From an uncultured Halomonas sp. (lineage in GTDB: Bacteria > Pseudomonadota > Gammaproteobacteria > Pseudomonadales > Halomonadaceae), in NCBI RefSeq assembly GCF_946887195.1, contig NZ_CAMPKE010000003.1, positions 186,001 through 250,000 of the forward strand: 64,000 bases of DNA, read 5' to 3'. Positions 50,423-60,324 of the stretch are shown here, one piece after another. The position numbers and the translations under genes were made by a program. Numbering within the stretch: position 1 is the first letter of the stretch; each line of letters begins with the position of its first letter. A model generated the notes under the pieces. The model was given only the letters and a program-made list of their open reading frames with translations, did no database searches and had not been told where the DNA came from.

Positions 50423-51616
50423 ATGAGTCAAGGCAATCGCGGTGTCGTCTACATGGGCCCCGGCAGTGTCGAGGTACAGTCGATCCCGTTTCCCGAACTC
50501 GCCCTCGGCAATCGCCAATGCCACCACGGCGTGATTCTCAAGGTCATCACCACCAATATCTGCGGTAGCGATCAGCATATGGTACGCGGTCGGACTACCG
50601 CGCCCGAAGGCCTGGTGCTGGGCCATGAGATAACCGGTGAGGTGGTGGAGTGCGGTCGCGACGTGGAGTACGTCAAGGTCGGCGACATCGTGTCGGTGCC
50701 GTTCAACATCGCCTGTGGCCGTTGTCGTAACTGTAAGGAAGGCCGTACCGGCATCTGTCTCAACGTCAACCCGGCACGGCCAGGCGCGGCTTACGGTTAT
50801 GTCGACATGGGCGGTTGGGTCGGCGGCCAGACCGAGTACGTCATGGTGCCGTATGCGGACTTCAATCTGCTGGTCTTCCCCGATCGCGAACGCGCCCTGG
50901 ACAAGATCCAGGATCTGACGCTGCTTTCGGATATCTTCCCCACCGGTTTCCATGGCTGCGCGACTGCGGGTGTCGGCCCTGGTAGCACCGTGTATATCGC
51001 CGGTGCTGGCCCGGTGGGCCTGGCCGCTGCGGTCTCCGCGCAGCTATTGGGCGCGGCCTGCGTGGTGGTCGGCGATATGAATCCGGAGCGTTTGAAGCAG
51101 GCGCAAAGTTTCGGTTGTGAGACGCTGGATCTGCGTCAGGATACGCCGATGGCCGACATGCTCGAGCCGATCGTCGGTGAGCGTGAGGTCGATTGTGCGG
51201 TGGATGCGGTGGGCTTCGAAGCGCGCTGTCATGGCCACGATCATGCGCATGAACAGCCCGCCACGGTGCTCAACGCGATGATGGACGTGACGCGCGCCGG
51301 CGGCCAGATCGGGATTCCCGGTCTGTATGTCACCGAGGACCCCGGCGCCGAGAGCGACGAGGCCAAGCATGGCAACCTGTCGATGCGCTTCGGCCTGGGC
51401 TGGGCCAAATCGCACTCCTTCCACACCGGCCAATGCCCGGTGATGAAGTATCACCGGCAGCTGATGCAGGCGATCCTGTTCGAGAAGGTTCAGATCGCCA
51501 AGGCGGTCAACGTGCAGATGATCTCGCTCGACGATGCGCCTGGCGGCTATGCCGACTTCGATGGTGGCGTGGCGAAGAAATTCGTCATCGATCCGCACGG
51601 TAGTGTCGCTGCCTGA
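50423..51616 (+). CDS. fdhA: Glutathione-independent formaldehyde dehydrogenase FdhA
   Basis: Zinc-dependent NAD+ dehydrogenase that oxidises formaldehyde to formate without added thiol, by the Pseudomonas putida type mechanism with tightly bound NAD. The 397-residue product is close to the P. putida size (about 399). Catalytic zinc ligands lie in NICGSDQH and LGHEITGE. The structural zinc cysteines are in ACGRCRNCKEGRTGIC. The NAD motif is AGAGPVGLAAA. It probably detoxifies formaldehyde from demethylation such as of glycine betaine, common in halophiles; no demethylase genes are adjacent. AAGGAC precedes the ATG. Confidence 0.95.
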   Translation: MSQGNRGVVYMGPGSVEVQSIPFPELALGNRQCHHGVILKVITTNICGSDQHMVRGRTTAPEGLVLGHEITGEVVECGRDVEYVKVGDIVSVPFNIACGRCRNCKEGRTGICLNVNPARPGAAYGYVDMGGWVGGQTEYVMVPYADFNLLVFPDRERALDKIQDLTLLSDIFPTGFHGCATAGVGPGSTVYIAGAGPVGLAAAVSAQLLGAACVVVGDMNPERLKQAQSFGCETLDLRQDTPMADMLEPIVGEREVDCAVDAVGFEARCHGHDHAHEQPATVLNAMMDVTRAGGQIGIPGLYVTEDPGAESDEAKHGNLSMRFGLGWAKSHSFHTGQCPVMKYHRQLMQAILFEKVQIAKAVNVQMISLDDAPGGYADFDGGVAKKFVIDPHGSVAA

Positions 51617-51643
51617 TCGCTGTTTCAGAAGTTGTCATGCATT

Positions 51644-51665
51644 GCGCCCCGGCTTGCCGGGGCGC
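51644..51665. terminator. Terminator hairpin between fdhA and argP
   Basis: GCGCCCCGGC and GCCGGGGCGC form a perfect 10-bp stem around TT, located 27 bases after the fdhA stop and 8 bases before the convergent argP stop. It is very GC-rich and is followed by GGCCGTTTC. It probably serves both genes. Confidence 0.65.
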
Positions 51666-51672
51666 GGCCGTT

Positions 51673-52587
51673 TCACCGGTACGCCGTGTCCGTATCGCTC
51701 GCGGCGAGCGGTGCCAGCCACCGGCCGCAGGTGGTCAGCAAATGATCGGTGAGGGCATCAAGTGTACTGCCGCCGTGGCGCCAATGGTGCCAATACAGCG
51801 GCACGTCGATGAAGCTCTCCGGGTCGAGATCGACCAGCACGCCTTCTTCCAGTTCACGCGCTACCTGCCCTTCGGGGAGCATGCCATAGCCCATGCCGGC
51901 CTGGGCGAGATGCACGAAGCCCTCCGAGGAGGGGCACAGGTGATGCGGGAAAGGCTCATGGTAGCCGCGCATCTCCAGATAGCGATGCTGCAACCGATCG
52001 TCGGGACCGAACACGATGGCCGGCGCCTGGCGTAGCGCATCGAGATTCAGGCCATCGGGGAAATAACGCGCCATGTAAGCGGGGCTGGCCAGCGCGCGAT
52101 AGCGCATGCTACCCAGCGGGTGGGAACGGGCACCCTGAACGGGACGCGGCGTGGCGCAGATACAGCCGGCCACCTCGCCGTCGCGCATGCGCTTGAGCGC
52201 GACATCCTGATCCTCGACCACCAGATCCAGCAACACGCCCAGCCGGCGGCAGAAATCGCCGGTCACCGGCGACCACCAGGTCGCCAGACTATCGGCATTG
52301 ATCGCCAGGCGCAGGCGCTGTTCGCGCTCGCCGAGGGCGGGAATCTGATCGAGCAGATCGTGTTCGAGCAGACGCACCTGCTGCACGTGATTGAGCAAAC
52401 GGCGCCCCAGCGGGGTCGGCGCGAGCTTGGGCGCGCGCACCAATACCGGCTGGCCGAGCCGCGCTTCGAGCAGCTTGATGCGCTGCGACACCGCCGATTG
52501 GGTCAATCCCAGGTGTCTGGCACCGCGCTCGAAGCCCGATTGATCGACTACCGCCGCCAGCGCTTGAAGAAGTTTATAATCGAGCAT
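51673..52587 (-). CDS. argP: LysR-family regulator ArgP (IciA/LysG-type)
   Basis: A 304-residue LysR regulator whose family senses arginine and lysine and activates the basic amino acid exporter. The HTH is in ARHLGLTQSAVSQRIKLLEARLG. The start MLDYKLLQALAAVVDQSGFERGA is nearly the family signature of ArgP. It is divergent from the argO/lysE gene with about a 100-bp AT-rich gap, the standard regulator-exporter pair. Confidence 0.92.
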   Translation of the reverse strand: MLDYKLLQALAAVVDQSGFERGARHLGLTQSAVSQRIKLLEARLGQPVLVRAPKLAPTPLGRRLLNHVQQVRLLEHDLLDQIPALGEREQRLRLAINADSLATWWSPVTGDFCRRLGVLLDLVVEDQDVALKRMRDGEVAGCICATPRPVQGARSHPLGSMRYRALASPAYMARYFPDGLNLDALRQAPAIVFGPDDRLQHRYLEMRGYHEPFPHHLCPSSEGFVHLAQAGMGYGMLPEGQVARELEEGVLVDLDPESFIDVPLYWHHWRHGGSTLDALTDHLLTTCGRWLAPLAASDTDTAYR

Positions 52588-52692
52588 CAGTTTGATTAAT
52601 CATCCATTCCTTGAATTAATTTAATTTATTGTGGGAACGAGCCTACGCTGCTTTCTCTCGATCGTCATCCCTATCGTTAAATGAGAGCGAGC

Positions 52693-53298
52693 ATGCTGAT
52701 TTCCGCCATTCAGGGGTTGGCCACCGGGGCCGGCCTGATTATCGCCATCGGCGCACAGAATACCTTCGTACTGGGGCAAGGACTGCGCCGTGAGCACCCC
52801 TGGTGGGTAGCCGGCGTGTGTGCGCTGTGCGACTGGTTGCTGATCGGCCTCGGTGTGTTGGGCCTGGGCCAATTGATCGCCAACCAGGCGGAGTTGATGC
52901 TGCTGGCGCGCCTGGGCGGCGCGGCATTTCTGCTGTGGCAGGCCTGGCAGGCGCTGCGTCGTGTGATGAGCCCGAATGGGCTGGCCGCCGCTCGCGGGTC
53001 ATCGGGTTCGTGGCGCTCGGTGATGCTCGCGACGCTGGCCGTCACGCTGCTCAATCCGCAGGTCTATCTCGATACGCTGATCATGCTGGGGGCGATCGGC
53101 GCCGCCCAGGCCAGCCCACTAGGCTTCTATCTGGGCGCGGCGGTGGCATCGTTCGGCTGGTTCTTCGGGCTGGTCGCCGCCGCTGGCTGGTTGGCGCCGC
53201 GCCTGGCCAGCCCGCGGATATGGCGGGCCATCGATGGGTCGATTGCCGTGATACTGATCGTCGTCGCCTGGGGGTTGCTCGCTGGTGTAAAGCCGTAA
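52693..53298 (+). CDS. argO: LysE/ArgO family L-arginine/lysine exporter
   Basis: A 201-residue inner-membrane exporter of the LysE superfamily with about six hydrophobic helices. The N-terminus GLATGAGLIIAIGAQNTFVLGQGLRREH is typical, as is the mid-protein NPQVYLDTLIMLGAIGA. The start at 52693 is chosen because GAGAG lies 6 bases before it; an ATG at 52681 without a ribosome site would add four residues. Pairing with argP predicts induction by lysine or arginine. Confidence 0.92.
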   Translation: MLISAIQGLATGAGLIIAIGAQNTFVLGQGLRREHPWWVAGVCALCDWLLIGLGVLGLGQLIANQAELMLLARLGGAAFLLWQAWQALRRVMSPNGLAAARGSSGSWRSVMLATLAVTLLNPQVYLDTLIMLGAIGAAQASPLGFYLGAAVASFGWFFGLVAAAGWLAPRLASPRIWRAIDGSIAVILIVVAWGLLAGVKP

Positions 53299-53365
53299 AA
53301 TTATCGTTACACGGTGTCAGGCATTCGCACCGTTCGGTAAGCGCTGCCGTTGGCACTCACAAGGC

Positions 53366-53383
53366 TGTCAGAAAACTTTTACA
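53366..53383. promoter_or_regulatory. TyrR/PhhR box upstream of hppD
   Basis: TGTCAG-N6-TTTACA matches the TyrR consensus in the full right arm and TGT..., with the invariant G and C 14 bases apart. It lies 141 bases upstream of the hppD ATG. It closely resembles the site found at 35671-35688 next to phhR, linking the two aromatic clusters. Confidence 0.6.
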
Positions 53384-53523
53384 ACTAACACGCGCTATCG
53401 ATCCTGTGGACGCTGAATCGGCGACATGGCGGCATTTCTGGCCACGCGCAAGCGCTCTAGGCTGAAGGCATTCGTCGCCTCGAGCGGCTCGCTCATCGAC
53501 AACAATCGCCTCAGGAGATCGCC

Positions 53524-54624
53524 ATGAACGCCCCGGCTTCCGTGACCCCCAGCGTTTCCCAGCACAACCCCATCGGCACCAACGGCTTTGAGTTCGTCGA
53601 GTACACCGCGCCCACGCCCGAAGGGCTCGAAGCGTTGCGTCGACTATTCCTGCAGATGGGCTTTACCGAAACGCGCAAGCACCGCTCCAAGAACGTCACG
53701 CTGTTCCAGCAGGAGGACATCAACTTCGTGCTCAACGCCGAGCCCGGCAGCCATGCCGATGCGTTTGCCAAGGTCCATGGCCCGAGTGCCTGCGCCATGG
53801 CCTGGAAGGTCGCCGACGCCCAGCACGCTTATGAACATGCCGTGGCCAACGGCGCCGAGCCGGCCGACAACCCGGTGGGCCCGGGCGAGGTCGGCATTCC
53901 CGCAGTCAAGGGCATCGGCGGTTCACTGCTCTACTTCGTCGATTCCCAGCTCGACGCCGAGGGGCGCAGCATTTACGACATCGATTTCGAGGCCATCGAC
54001 GGCGCCGACAAGAACGCCAACAGCGTCGGCCTCAAGGTTCTCGACCACCTGACACACAATGTCGATCGCGGCCAGATGGACGTGTGGGCGGATTTCTACA
54101 CCCGCATCGCCAATTTCCGCGAGATCCGCTACTTCGACATCGAAGGCAAGATGACCGCGCTCTACTCGCGGGCGATGACTGCGCCGTGCGGCAAGATGCA
54201 CATCCCGATCAACGAATCCGCCGACGATACCTCGCAGATCGCCGAATTCCTGCGCGAGTACAATGGCGAAGGCATTCAACACCTGGCGATGGCCACCGAC
54301 GACATCTACGCCACCGTGCGTGCGCTGCGCGCCAATGGCGTCAAGTTCCTCTCCACCCCGGATACCTATTACGAGAAGGTCGACGCCCGCGTGCCCAATC
54401 ACGAGGAGAACGTCGACGATCTGCGCGAACTGAGCCTGCTGGTCGATGGCGCACCCAACGAGGGCGTGTTGCTGCAGATATTCACCGAGACGGTGATCGG
54501 CCCGATCTTCTTCGAGATCATTCAGCGCAAGGGCAATGACGGCTTCGGTGAGGGCAACTTCAAGGCGCTGTTCGAATCCATCGAGGAGGATCAGATCCGC
54601 CGTGGTGTACTCAAGGCGGAGTGA
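53524..54624 (+). CDS. hppD: 4-hydroxyphenylpyruvate dioxygenase HppD
   Basis: Fe(II) enzyme converting 4-hydroxyphenylpyruvate to homogentisate. The 366-residue product has two vicinal-oxygen-chelate domains. Iron ligands are His in LDHLTHNV, His in IQHLAMATDD and Glu in FFEIIQRKG. The C-terminal FGEGNFKALFESIE is typical. CAGGAG precedes the start. It is the first gene of a four-gene homogentisate block, with a TyrR-like box upstream. Confidence 0.96.
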   Translation: MNAPASVTPSVSQHNPIGTNGFEFVEYTAPTPEGLEALRRLFLQMGFTETRKHRSKNVTLFQQEDINFVLNAEPGSHADAFAKVHGPSACAMAWKVADAQHAYEHAVANGAEPADNPVGPGEVGIPAVKGIGGSLLYFVDSQLDAEGRSIYDIDFEAIDGADKNANSVGLKVLDHLTHNVDRGQMDVWADFYTRIANFREIRYFDIEGKMTALYSRAMTAPCGKMHIPINESADDTSQIAEFLREYNGEGIQHLAMATDDIYATVRALRANGVKFLSTPDTYYEKVDARVPNHEENVDDLRELSLLVDGAPNEGVLLQIFTETVIGPIFFEIIQRKGNDGFGEGNFKALFESIEEDQIRRGVLKAE

Positions 54625-54665
54625 TCCGTCATGACTCTTCGAATCGACAGGCCAAGGAGTCCATC

Positions 54666-55808
54666 ATGAGCCAGCACCGTTGGATCGGTTTTCCCATTCG
54701 CGAGGGCGAGCATTCTCGCCAAGCCCATTGCGACCTGCCTGAAGGTACTTATGAGCGCGAACTGGGCCGCGAAGGCTTCTTCGGCCCGGTCAGCCACATG
54801 CACCACAGGCACCCACCGACCGGCTGGATCGACTGGGAGGGGCCGCTGCGCCCGCGCGCCTTCGATCTCAATCGCCTCGATGACGTGCCGGACTGCCCCT
54901 GGCAGGCGCCGGTGGTACTCGAGAACGCCGATATCGAAATGCGCTTCTGGCGCGTGAATGATCCGATGCGCCATCTGGTGCGCAACAGCGACGGCGATCA
55001 ACTGCTGTTCATCCACCATGGCGCCGGGTCGTTCTACTGCGATTACGGCCATCTCGCGTTTCGCGACGGCGATTACCTGATGATTCCGCGCGGCACCGCC
55101 TGGCGGCTGGCGCCGAGTGAGCGCTGCGAGATTCTGATGATCGAGAACGTCGACGGTGCCTACCAGTTGCCGGAGAAGGGCATTCTCGGCCCCACGGCGA
55201 TCTTCGACCCGGCGGCGCTCGACCATCCGCATCTCGACCAGGCGTTTCGCGATCAGCAGGATGAAGAGACCTGGCAGGTGCGGGTCAAGCGCCTCGGTGC
55301 CATTTCCACCGTGACCTTTCCGTTCAATCCGCTGGATGCGGTGGGCTGGCATGGCGACAACACCGTGGTGCGCCTCAACTGGCGCGATATTCGCCCGGTG
55401 ATGAGCCATCGCTACCATCTGCCGCCCTCGGCGCACACCACCTTCGTGGCGCGTGGCTTCGTGGTATGCACCTTCTGCCCGCGACCCATCGAGTCCGATC
55501 CCGGCGCGCTCAAGGTGCCGTTCTATCACAACAACGACGACTACGATGAGGTGCTGTTCTACCACCGCGGCAACTTCTTCTCCCGCGATAACATCGAGCA
55601 GGGCATGATCACCTTCCATCCCTGCGGTTTCGCTCATGGCCCGCATCCCAAGGCGCTCAGGAAGAGCCAGGAGAGCCCTGGCACCTTCACCGACGAGGTC
55701 GCGGTGATGATCGATACCCGGCGCAGCCTGCGTGCCACCGCCGCGGTCGAGCGCGTGGAAAATCCCGACTACGTCAATTCCTGGCGTTCGCCAGGTAGCG
55801 TCGATTAA
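54666..55808 (+). CDS. hmgA: Homogentisate 1,2-dioxygenase HmgA
   Basis: Opens the homogentisate ring to 4-maleylacetoacetate using Fe(II). The 380-residue cupin-type product begins MSQHRWIGFPIREGEHSRQAH. Metal-site motifs are YDEVLFYHRGNF and the C-terminal FHPCGFAHGPHP. It is shorter than P. putida HmgA (about 433) and belongs to the shorter bacterial branch. The ATG at 54666 has AAGGAG upstream; an in-frame start at 54621 overlapping hppD is unlikely. Confidence 0.92.
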   Translation: MSQHRWIGFPIREGEHSRQAHCDLPEGTYERELGREGFFGPVSHMHHRHPPTGWIDWEGPLRPRAFDLNRLDDVPDCPWQAPVVLENADIEMRFWRVNDPMRHLVRNSDGDQLLFIHHGAGSFYCDYGHLAFRDGDYLMIPRGTAWRLAPSERCEILMIENVDGAYQLPEKGILGPTAIFDPAALDHPHLDQAFRDQQDEETWQVRVKRLGAISTVTFPFNPLDAVGWHGDNTVVRLNWRDIRPVMSHRYHLPPSAHTTFVARGFVVCTFCPRPIESDPGALKVPFYHNNDDYDEVLFYHRGNFFSRDNIEQGMITFHPCGFAHGPHPKALRKSQESPGTFTDEVAVMIDTRRSLRATAAVERVENPDYVNSWRSPGSVD

Positions 55809-55829
55809 CGATTCAAGAAGGAGCAACCG

Positions 55830-56819
55830 ATGAAACTGGCCTCTTTACAGCAGGGCCGAGATGGCAAGCTGGTGGTGGTTTCCCGCGACCTGACCCGTGC
55901 GGTGGTGGCGGGCGATATCGCCGCGACGCTACAGGCGGCGCTCGACGACTGGGCATTGCTAGCACCCGGGCTCGAGAGGCGCTATCGCGAGTTGAACGAG
56001 GGCCAGTGCGCCGACGCCTTCGATTTCCGCCCCGAGGCCTGTGCCAGCCCGCTGCCGCGCGCCTACCACTGGGCCGACGGCAGCGCCTATGTCAATCATG
56101 TCGAACTGGTGCGCAAGGCGCGCGGCGCCGAGATGCCCGAGAGCTTCTGGCACGATCCGCTGATGTACCAGGGCGGCTCCGATGCGTTCCTCGCGCCGAA
56201 CGAGCCGATCCGCCTGGCCGACGAAGCCTGGGGCATCGACCTCGAGGCCGAGTTGGCGGTGATCACCGACGACGTGGCGATGGGCACCGATGCCGGGAAA
56301 GCCGGTTCGCACATCCAACTGCTGATGCTGGTCAACGACGTCTCGCTGCGCAACCTGATACCCGGTGAACTGGCCAAGGGCTTCGGCTTCTATCAGGCCA
56401 AGCCTTCTTCGGCGTTCTCGCCGGTAGCGGTGACCCCCGACGAGCTGGGCGACGACTGGCGCGACGGCAAGGTGCATCGGGACATGGTCAGCCACATCAA
56501 CGGCGAGCTGTTCGGCCGGCCCAATGCCGGTATCGACATGACCTTCGATTTCCCCACCCTGGTGGCCCACGCGGCGAAGACGCGCCCACTGTGCGCCGGC
56601 ACCATCATCGGCTCGGGCACGGTGTCCAATTACGACCGCAGCCGCGGCTCTGCCTGCCTGGCCGAGAAGCGCATGCTCGAGAAGATCGAGCACGGCGAGG
56701 CCAGGACGCCGTTTCTCAAGTTCGGCGACCGGGTGCGCATCGAGATGTTCGATCGCGATGGCCAGTCGCTGTTCGGCGCCATCGACCAGAGCGTGGAGCG
56801 TTACGCGCCCGGCGAATGA
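55830..56819 (+). CDS. fahA: Fumarylacetoacetase FahA
   Basis: Hydrolyses 4-fumarylacetoacetate to fumarate and acetoacetate, the last step of tyrosine catabolism. The 329-residue product has the FAH-family fold. The metal site is around DLEAELAVITDDV, the ligand region is GAPFLA-like SDAFLAPNE, and the motif AGTIIGSGTVSNYDR is conserved. AAGGAG precedes the ATG. It lies 21 bases after hmgA, and its TGA overlaps an ATG of the maiA frame. Confidence 0.93.
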   Translation: MKLASLQQGRDGKLVVVSRDLTRAVVAGDIAATLQAALDDWALLAPGLERRYRELNEGQCADAFDFRPEACASPLPRAYHWADGSAYVNHVELVRKARGAEMPESFWHDPLMYQGGSDAFLAPNEPIRLADEAWGIDLEAELAVITDDVAMGTDAGKAGSHIQLLMLVNDVSLRNLIPGELAKGFGFYQAKPSSAFSPVAVTPDELGDDWRDGKVHRDMVSHINGELFGRPNAGIDMTFDFPTLVAHAAKTRPLCAGTIIGSGTVSNYDRSRGSACLAEKRMLEKIEHGEARTPFLKFGDRVRIEMFDRDGQSLFGAIDQSVERYAPGE

Positions 56820-56830
56820 CGGAGGATGGC

Positions 56831-57490
56831 ATGCCAGCCGAACGACCGATTCTCTACGGTTACTGGCGTTCCAGCGCAGCCTACCGGGTGCGTATCGCGC
56901 TGAATCTCAAGGGCATCGAGGTCGAGCATCGCAGCGTGCACCTGGTGCGCGACGGCGGCGAGCAGCACCGACCCGAATACCGTGAGTTGAATCCGCAGGG
57001 GCTGGTGCCGCTATTCATCGACACGGATGGCACGCGGCTGGCCCAGTCGCTGGCGATTCTCGAGTACCTCGACGAAACCCGACCGCAGCGGTCGCTGCTG
57101 CCAAACGATCCGGCGGCACGGGCCAGGGCGAGATCGTTCGCGCAGCATATCGCCAGCGAGATTCATCCGCTGGATAACCTGCGCGTGCTCAAGTATCTGG
57201 TTGGCGATCTGGGTATCGATGACGAGGCCAAGCTGGCCTGGTATCGCCACTGGGTAGCGCTGGGGCTGGCGGCGCTGGAGCCGCAGGCCGCCGAACTCGA
57301 TGGCGCCTTCTCGCTGGGCGATCGGCCGGGACTCATCGAGGCGTGCCTGGTACCGCAGCTATACAACGCCCGGCGTTTCGATTGCGATCTTTCGGCCTAC
57401 CCGGCGCTGGTTGCGCTGGATACCCGCGCTCGCGAACTCGACGCGTTCCGGCGGGCCGCACCCGAGGCCCAGGCCGATGCCAACTCCTAA
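56831..57490 (+). CDS. maiA: Maleylacetoacetate isomerase MaiA
   Basis: Glutathione-dependent zeta-class GST that isomerises maleylacetoacetate to fumarylacetoacetate. The 219-residue product has the diagnostic N-terminal GYWRSSAAYRVRIALNLKGIE, whose SSAAYRVR corresponds to the SSCS-type active-site loop of the family. The cis-Pro/glutathione region is NPQGLVPLFID. GGAGG immediately precedes the chosen ATG at 56831; an ATG at 56816 overlaps fahA. The cysteine found in many zeta GSTs is replaced by Ala here. Confidence 0.93.
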   Translation: MPAERPILYGYWRSSAAYRVRIALNLKGIEVEHRSVHLVRDGGEQHRPEYRELNPQGLVPLFIDTDGTRLAQSLAILEYLDETRPQRSLLPNDPAARARARSFAQHIASEIHPLDNLRVLKYLVGDLGIDDEAKLAWYRHWVALGLAALEPQAAELDGAFSLGDRPGLIEACLVPQLYNARRFDCDLSAYPALVALDTRARELDAFRRAAPEAQADANS

Positions 57491-57651
57491 GTCTTAAAAA
57501 CAGGTGTTTACGCTGCAAAACTCTCATCGTTCAGTGTAACGGGCCGACACATTCGCGAATCGCAGCGGGATAACGCTACAATCGCCGCCCGCAGTGCCGC
57601 GATAGCTTCCTTTTCGACACAGGCACAACAACAAGACCCCAAAGGTGTTTC

Positions 57652-59112
57652 ATGACAGCAAGAGAGAAACCCAAGAATCTATGGATGGGTCGCTGGGGCT
57701 TCGTCCTGGCGGCGACCGGCTCCTCGGTGGGGCTGGGCAATATCTGGAAATTTCCCTACATGACCGGCGAGTACGGCGGCGGCGCCTTCGTACTGGTCTA
57801 TCTGGCCTGTATCGCGGCTATCGGCATCCCGATCATGATCGCCGAGATCGGCTACGGTCGGCGCGGTCGCGGCAGCCCCATCGACGCGATACGCCGCGTG
57901 GCGCGTGAGTCCGGGCGTAGCTCGGGCTGGTCGATTCTCGGCTGGATGGCAATGCTGTGCGGCTTCATGATCCTGTCGTTCTACGTGGTCGTGGCCGGCT
58001 GGGCGGTTTCCTATCTATGGAAGGCGATCAGCGGCGGGCTGAATGCCGATAGCGTCGATGCCATGGCGGCGATCTTCGCGGCCAACAATGCCAGCCCGTG
58101 GAATCTGGGCTTCTGGAGCACGCTGGTGACGCTGGCGACCATGTTCATCGTCGGCAAAGGCGTGCAGGAGGGTATCGAGCGCAGCGTGAGCTGGATGATG
58201 CCGGGCCTGGTGATCATGCTGCTGATCATGATCGGCTACGCGATGTTCTCCGGCGGCTTCGGCGCGGCAGTGGATTTCCTGTTCGCCTTCGAAATCGGCA
58301 AGCTGTCCAGCGAGGGCCTGCTCGCGGCGATGGGCCACTGTTTCTTCACGCTGTCGCTGGCCTCCGGGGCGATCATGACCTACGGCGCCTACCTGCCCGA
58401 CGGCAAATCGATCGCGCGCACCACCTTCGTGGTCGCGATCTGCGATACCACCGTCGCGCTGATGGCCGGCCTGGCGATCTTCCCGGTCATCTTCGCCAAT
58501 GGCATGGACCCGTCCTCCGGCCCCGGACTGATCTTCATGAGCCTGCCGCTGGCCTTCCAGCAGATGCCGTTCGGCACGCTGCTCGAGGTCATCTTCTTCA
58601 TCATGCTGACGATTGCCGCACTGACCTCGGCGATCTCGATGGTCGAGGCGACCATCGCCTGGCTGAACGAGAGCAAGGGTATTTCGCGGGTCAAGGCATC
58701 CTGGGGCGTCGGCATCCTGTTGTGGATCGTCAGTACGCTGGCGATGCTGTCGTTCAACGTCGGTGCCGACTGGACGCTGGCGGGCAAGCACTTCTTCGGC
58801 TGGCTGGATTACCTGACCTCGCGTTTCATGATGCCGCTCGGCGGCCTGGGCATGGCGGTCCTGGCCGGGTTCGTGCTGCGCAGCGAGATCTTCCGCTCCG
58901 AGCTTGGCCTGTCCAACGCCCAGCACGCGCTGTGGCTGTTCATGATCCGTTATGTCAGCCCACTGGGTATCGTATTGATCTTCATCGATGCGCTGGGCGT
59001 GATGAATCTCGAGATGGGCAGCCAATGGCCCTGGTTGCTGGTGCTGCTGGTCGCTTTCACGCTAATCGGCGAACTGCTGAGCCCACGCTTGAAGCGCCAA
59101 TTCGCAGGCTGA
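57652..59112 (+). CDS. Sodium-dependent transporter, NSS family
   Basis: A 486-residue neurotransmitter:sodium symporter-type carrier with about 12 helices. The helix-1 unwound Na+/substrate site [24 protein letters not shown] is textbook for LeuT/MhsT relatives. Other motifs are [16 protein letters not shown] and [17 protein letters not shown]. Placement 161 bp after maiA in an aromatic catabolic block suggests Na+-coupled uptake of aromatic or other hydrophobic amino acids, inferred from context. A strong terminator follows. Confidence 0.92.
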   Translation: MTAREKPKNLWMGRWGFVLAATGSSVGLGNIWKFPYMTGEYGGGAFVLVYLACIAAIGIPIMIAEIGYGRRGRGSPIDAIRRVARESGRSSGWSILGWMAMLCGFMILSFYVVVAGWAVSYLWKAISGGLNADSVDAMAAIFAANNASPWNLGFWSTLVTLATMFIVGKGVQEGIERSVSWMMPGLVIMLLIMIGYAMFSGGFGAAVDFLFAFEIGKLSSEGLLAAMGHCFFTLSLASGAIMTYGAYLPDGKSIARTTFVVAICDTTVALMAGLAIFPVIFANGMDPSSGPGLIFMSLPLAFQQMPFGTLLEVIFFIMLTIAALTSAISMVEATIAWLNESKGISRVKASWGVGILLWIVSTLAMLSFNVGADWTLAGKHFFGWLDYLTSRFMMPLGGLGMAVLAGFVLRSEIFRSELGLSNAQHALWLFMIRYVSPLGIVLIFIDALGVMNLEMGSQWPWLLVLLVAFTLIGELLSPRLKRQFAG

Positions 59113-59135
59113 TCGAGCCGTTGCCGAGCCTGACG

Positions 59136-59162
59136 ACGCCTCCGCATTGCGGAGGCGTTTTT
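59136..59162 (+). terminator. Intrinsic terminator of the NSS transporter gene
   Basis: ACGCCTCCGC and GCGGAGGCGT form a 10-bp stem around ATT, followed directly by TTTT. It starts 23 bases after the transporter stop. Confidence 0.88.
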
Positions 59163-59282
59163 CGTTGCGCACGAGACGTTATAAGCTGGCAACCAGACGT
59201 TACTGGCAATTGCCGGCGAATGACCTTATTTTTGTGCATAACGAATTTGGTATTTCTGTCTTTTCGCTATATAGGCTTTTCA

Positions 59283-60161
59283 ATGCCCCTTGCTTCGTCC
59301 AGCCCCGATGCACTGACCGACCGCACCCGCCTGGGTGCGCTGCGCGATTTCCCGCGTGGGCAGGTGTGTCTGGTCGGCGCAGGGCCGGGCGATCCCGAGT
59401 TGTTGACGCTAAAGGCCTTGAAGCGGCTGCAGGTGGCCGAAGTCATCCTGCACGACCGGCTGGTCAGTGCCGAGATCCTTGCGTTGGCCAATCCTCGCGC
59501 GCGGCGATTTTATGTCGGCAAGGCACGCTCGCAGCACAGCCTACCCCAGGAGGGCATCAACCAGGCGTTGGTCGATTGGGCGCGCCAGGGCAAGCGGGTA
59601 GTGCGCCTCAAGGGCGGCGATCCGTTCATCTTCGGGCGCGGCGGCGAGGAGCTCGAGACGCTGGCCCAGGCCAGCGTCGATTTCGAAGTGGTTCCGGGGG
59701 TGACCGCCGCCGCCGGCTGCGGCGCCTACGCTGGCATTCCACTGACCCACCGCGACCACGCCCAGTCGGTGCGCTTCGTCACCGGGCATCTCAAGAACGG
59801 CAGTTGCGATCTCGACTGGCCGACTCTGGCGCGCGCGGGGCAGACGCTGGTGTTCTACATGGGATTGGGCAGCCTCGATACGATTCGTCATGAATTGCAG
59901 GCTCATGGCCTACCCGGCGAAACGCCGTTGGCGCTGATCGAGCAGGGCACCACGGCACGCCAGCGGGTGCATATGGGTACGCTCGAGACTTTGCCGGAGA
60001 GCCTCGAGCGTGACAGCGTACAGCCGCCGACATTGATCATCATCGGCAGTGTGGTTTCGTTGCATGCACGACTGGCCTGGTTCGACGGTGCGCAAGCGGG
60101 CAGCCTGGGCTGGGAACACGGCAAGCACCCGACGCCGCTGGATAACGCCAACAGCGCGTGA
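59283..60161 (+). CDS. cobA: Uroporphyrinogen-III C-methyltransferase CobA (SUMT)
   Basis: S-adenosylmethionine enzyme making precorrin-2 from uroporphyrinogen III, at the branch to siroheme and cobalamin. The 292-residue single-domain product carries [37 protein letters not shown] and [23 protein letters not shown], all signatures of SUMT. The ATG at 59283 is the natural start; the frame stays open far upstream, through the transporter gene, without meaning. No ribosome site is obvious. It stands alone, without cysG or nitrite reductase genes nearby. Confidence 0.93.
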   Translation: MPLASSSPDALTDRTRLGALRDFPRGQVCLVGAGPGDPELLTLKALKRLQVAEVILHDRLVSAEILALANPRARRFYVGKARSQHSLPQEGINQALVDWARQGKRVVRLKGGDPFIFGRGGEELETLAQASVDFEVVPGVTAAAGCGAYAGIPLTHRDHAQSVRFVTGHLKNGSCDLDWPTLARAGQTLVFYMGLGSLDTIRHELQAHGLPGETPLALIEQGTTARQRVHMGTLETLPESLERDSVQPPTLIIIGSVVSLHARLAWFDGAQAGSLGWEHGKHPTPLDNANSA

Positions 60162-60190
60162 TAATCCGCATTCGTTGCATAGCCAATCGT

Positions 60191-60217
60191 GCGCCTCCTG
60201 CGGGAGGCGCTGTCGTT
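60191..60217 (+). terminator. Terminator-like hairpin after cobA
   Basis: GCGCCTCC and GGAGGCGC form an 8-bp stem around TGCG, 29 bases after the cobA stop, followed by TGTCGTT. The T content is modest. Confidence 0.6.
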
Positions 60218-60324
60218 CATATCTTAGGCTTGGATTCATCTAAGCCTAATGGGTGATGACGGCGAGGGCCGGCCTGGTCTAACATTCAATCAAGCGTTTG
60301 AATTGTTCTTGAGGAGTGACTTCC

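Noticed and set aside
57505..57522. TGTTTA-N6-AAAACT upstream of the NSS transporter as a third TyrR box
   Set aside because: Only the outer TGT and the A and C of the right arm agree; both arms are otherwise wrong, so chance is a sufficient explanation.
58098..59282. In-frame extension of cobA through the transporter gene
   Set aside because: The segment overlaps a well-conserved NSS transporter in another frame; the SUMT family starts near MPLASS at 59283.
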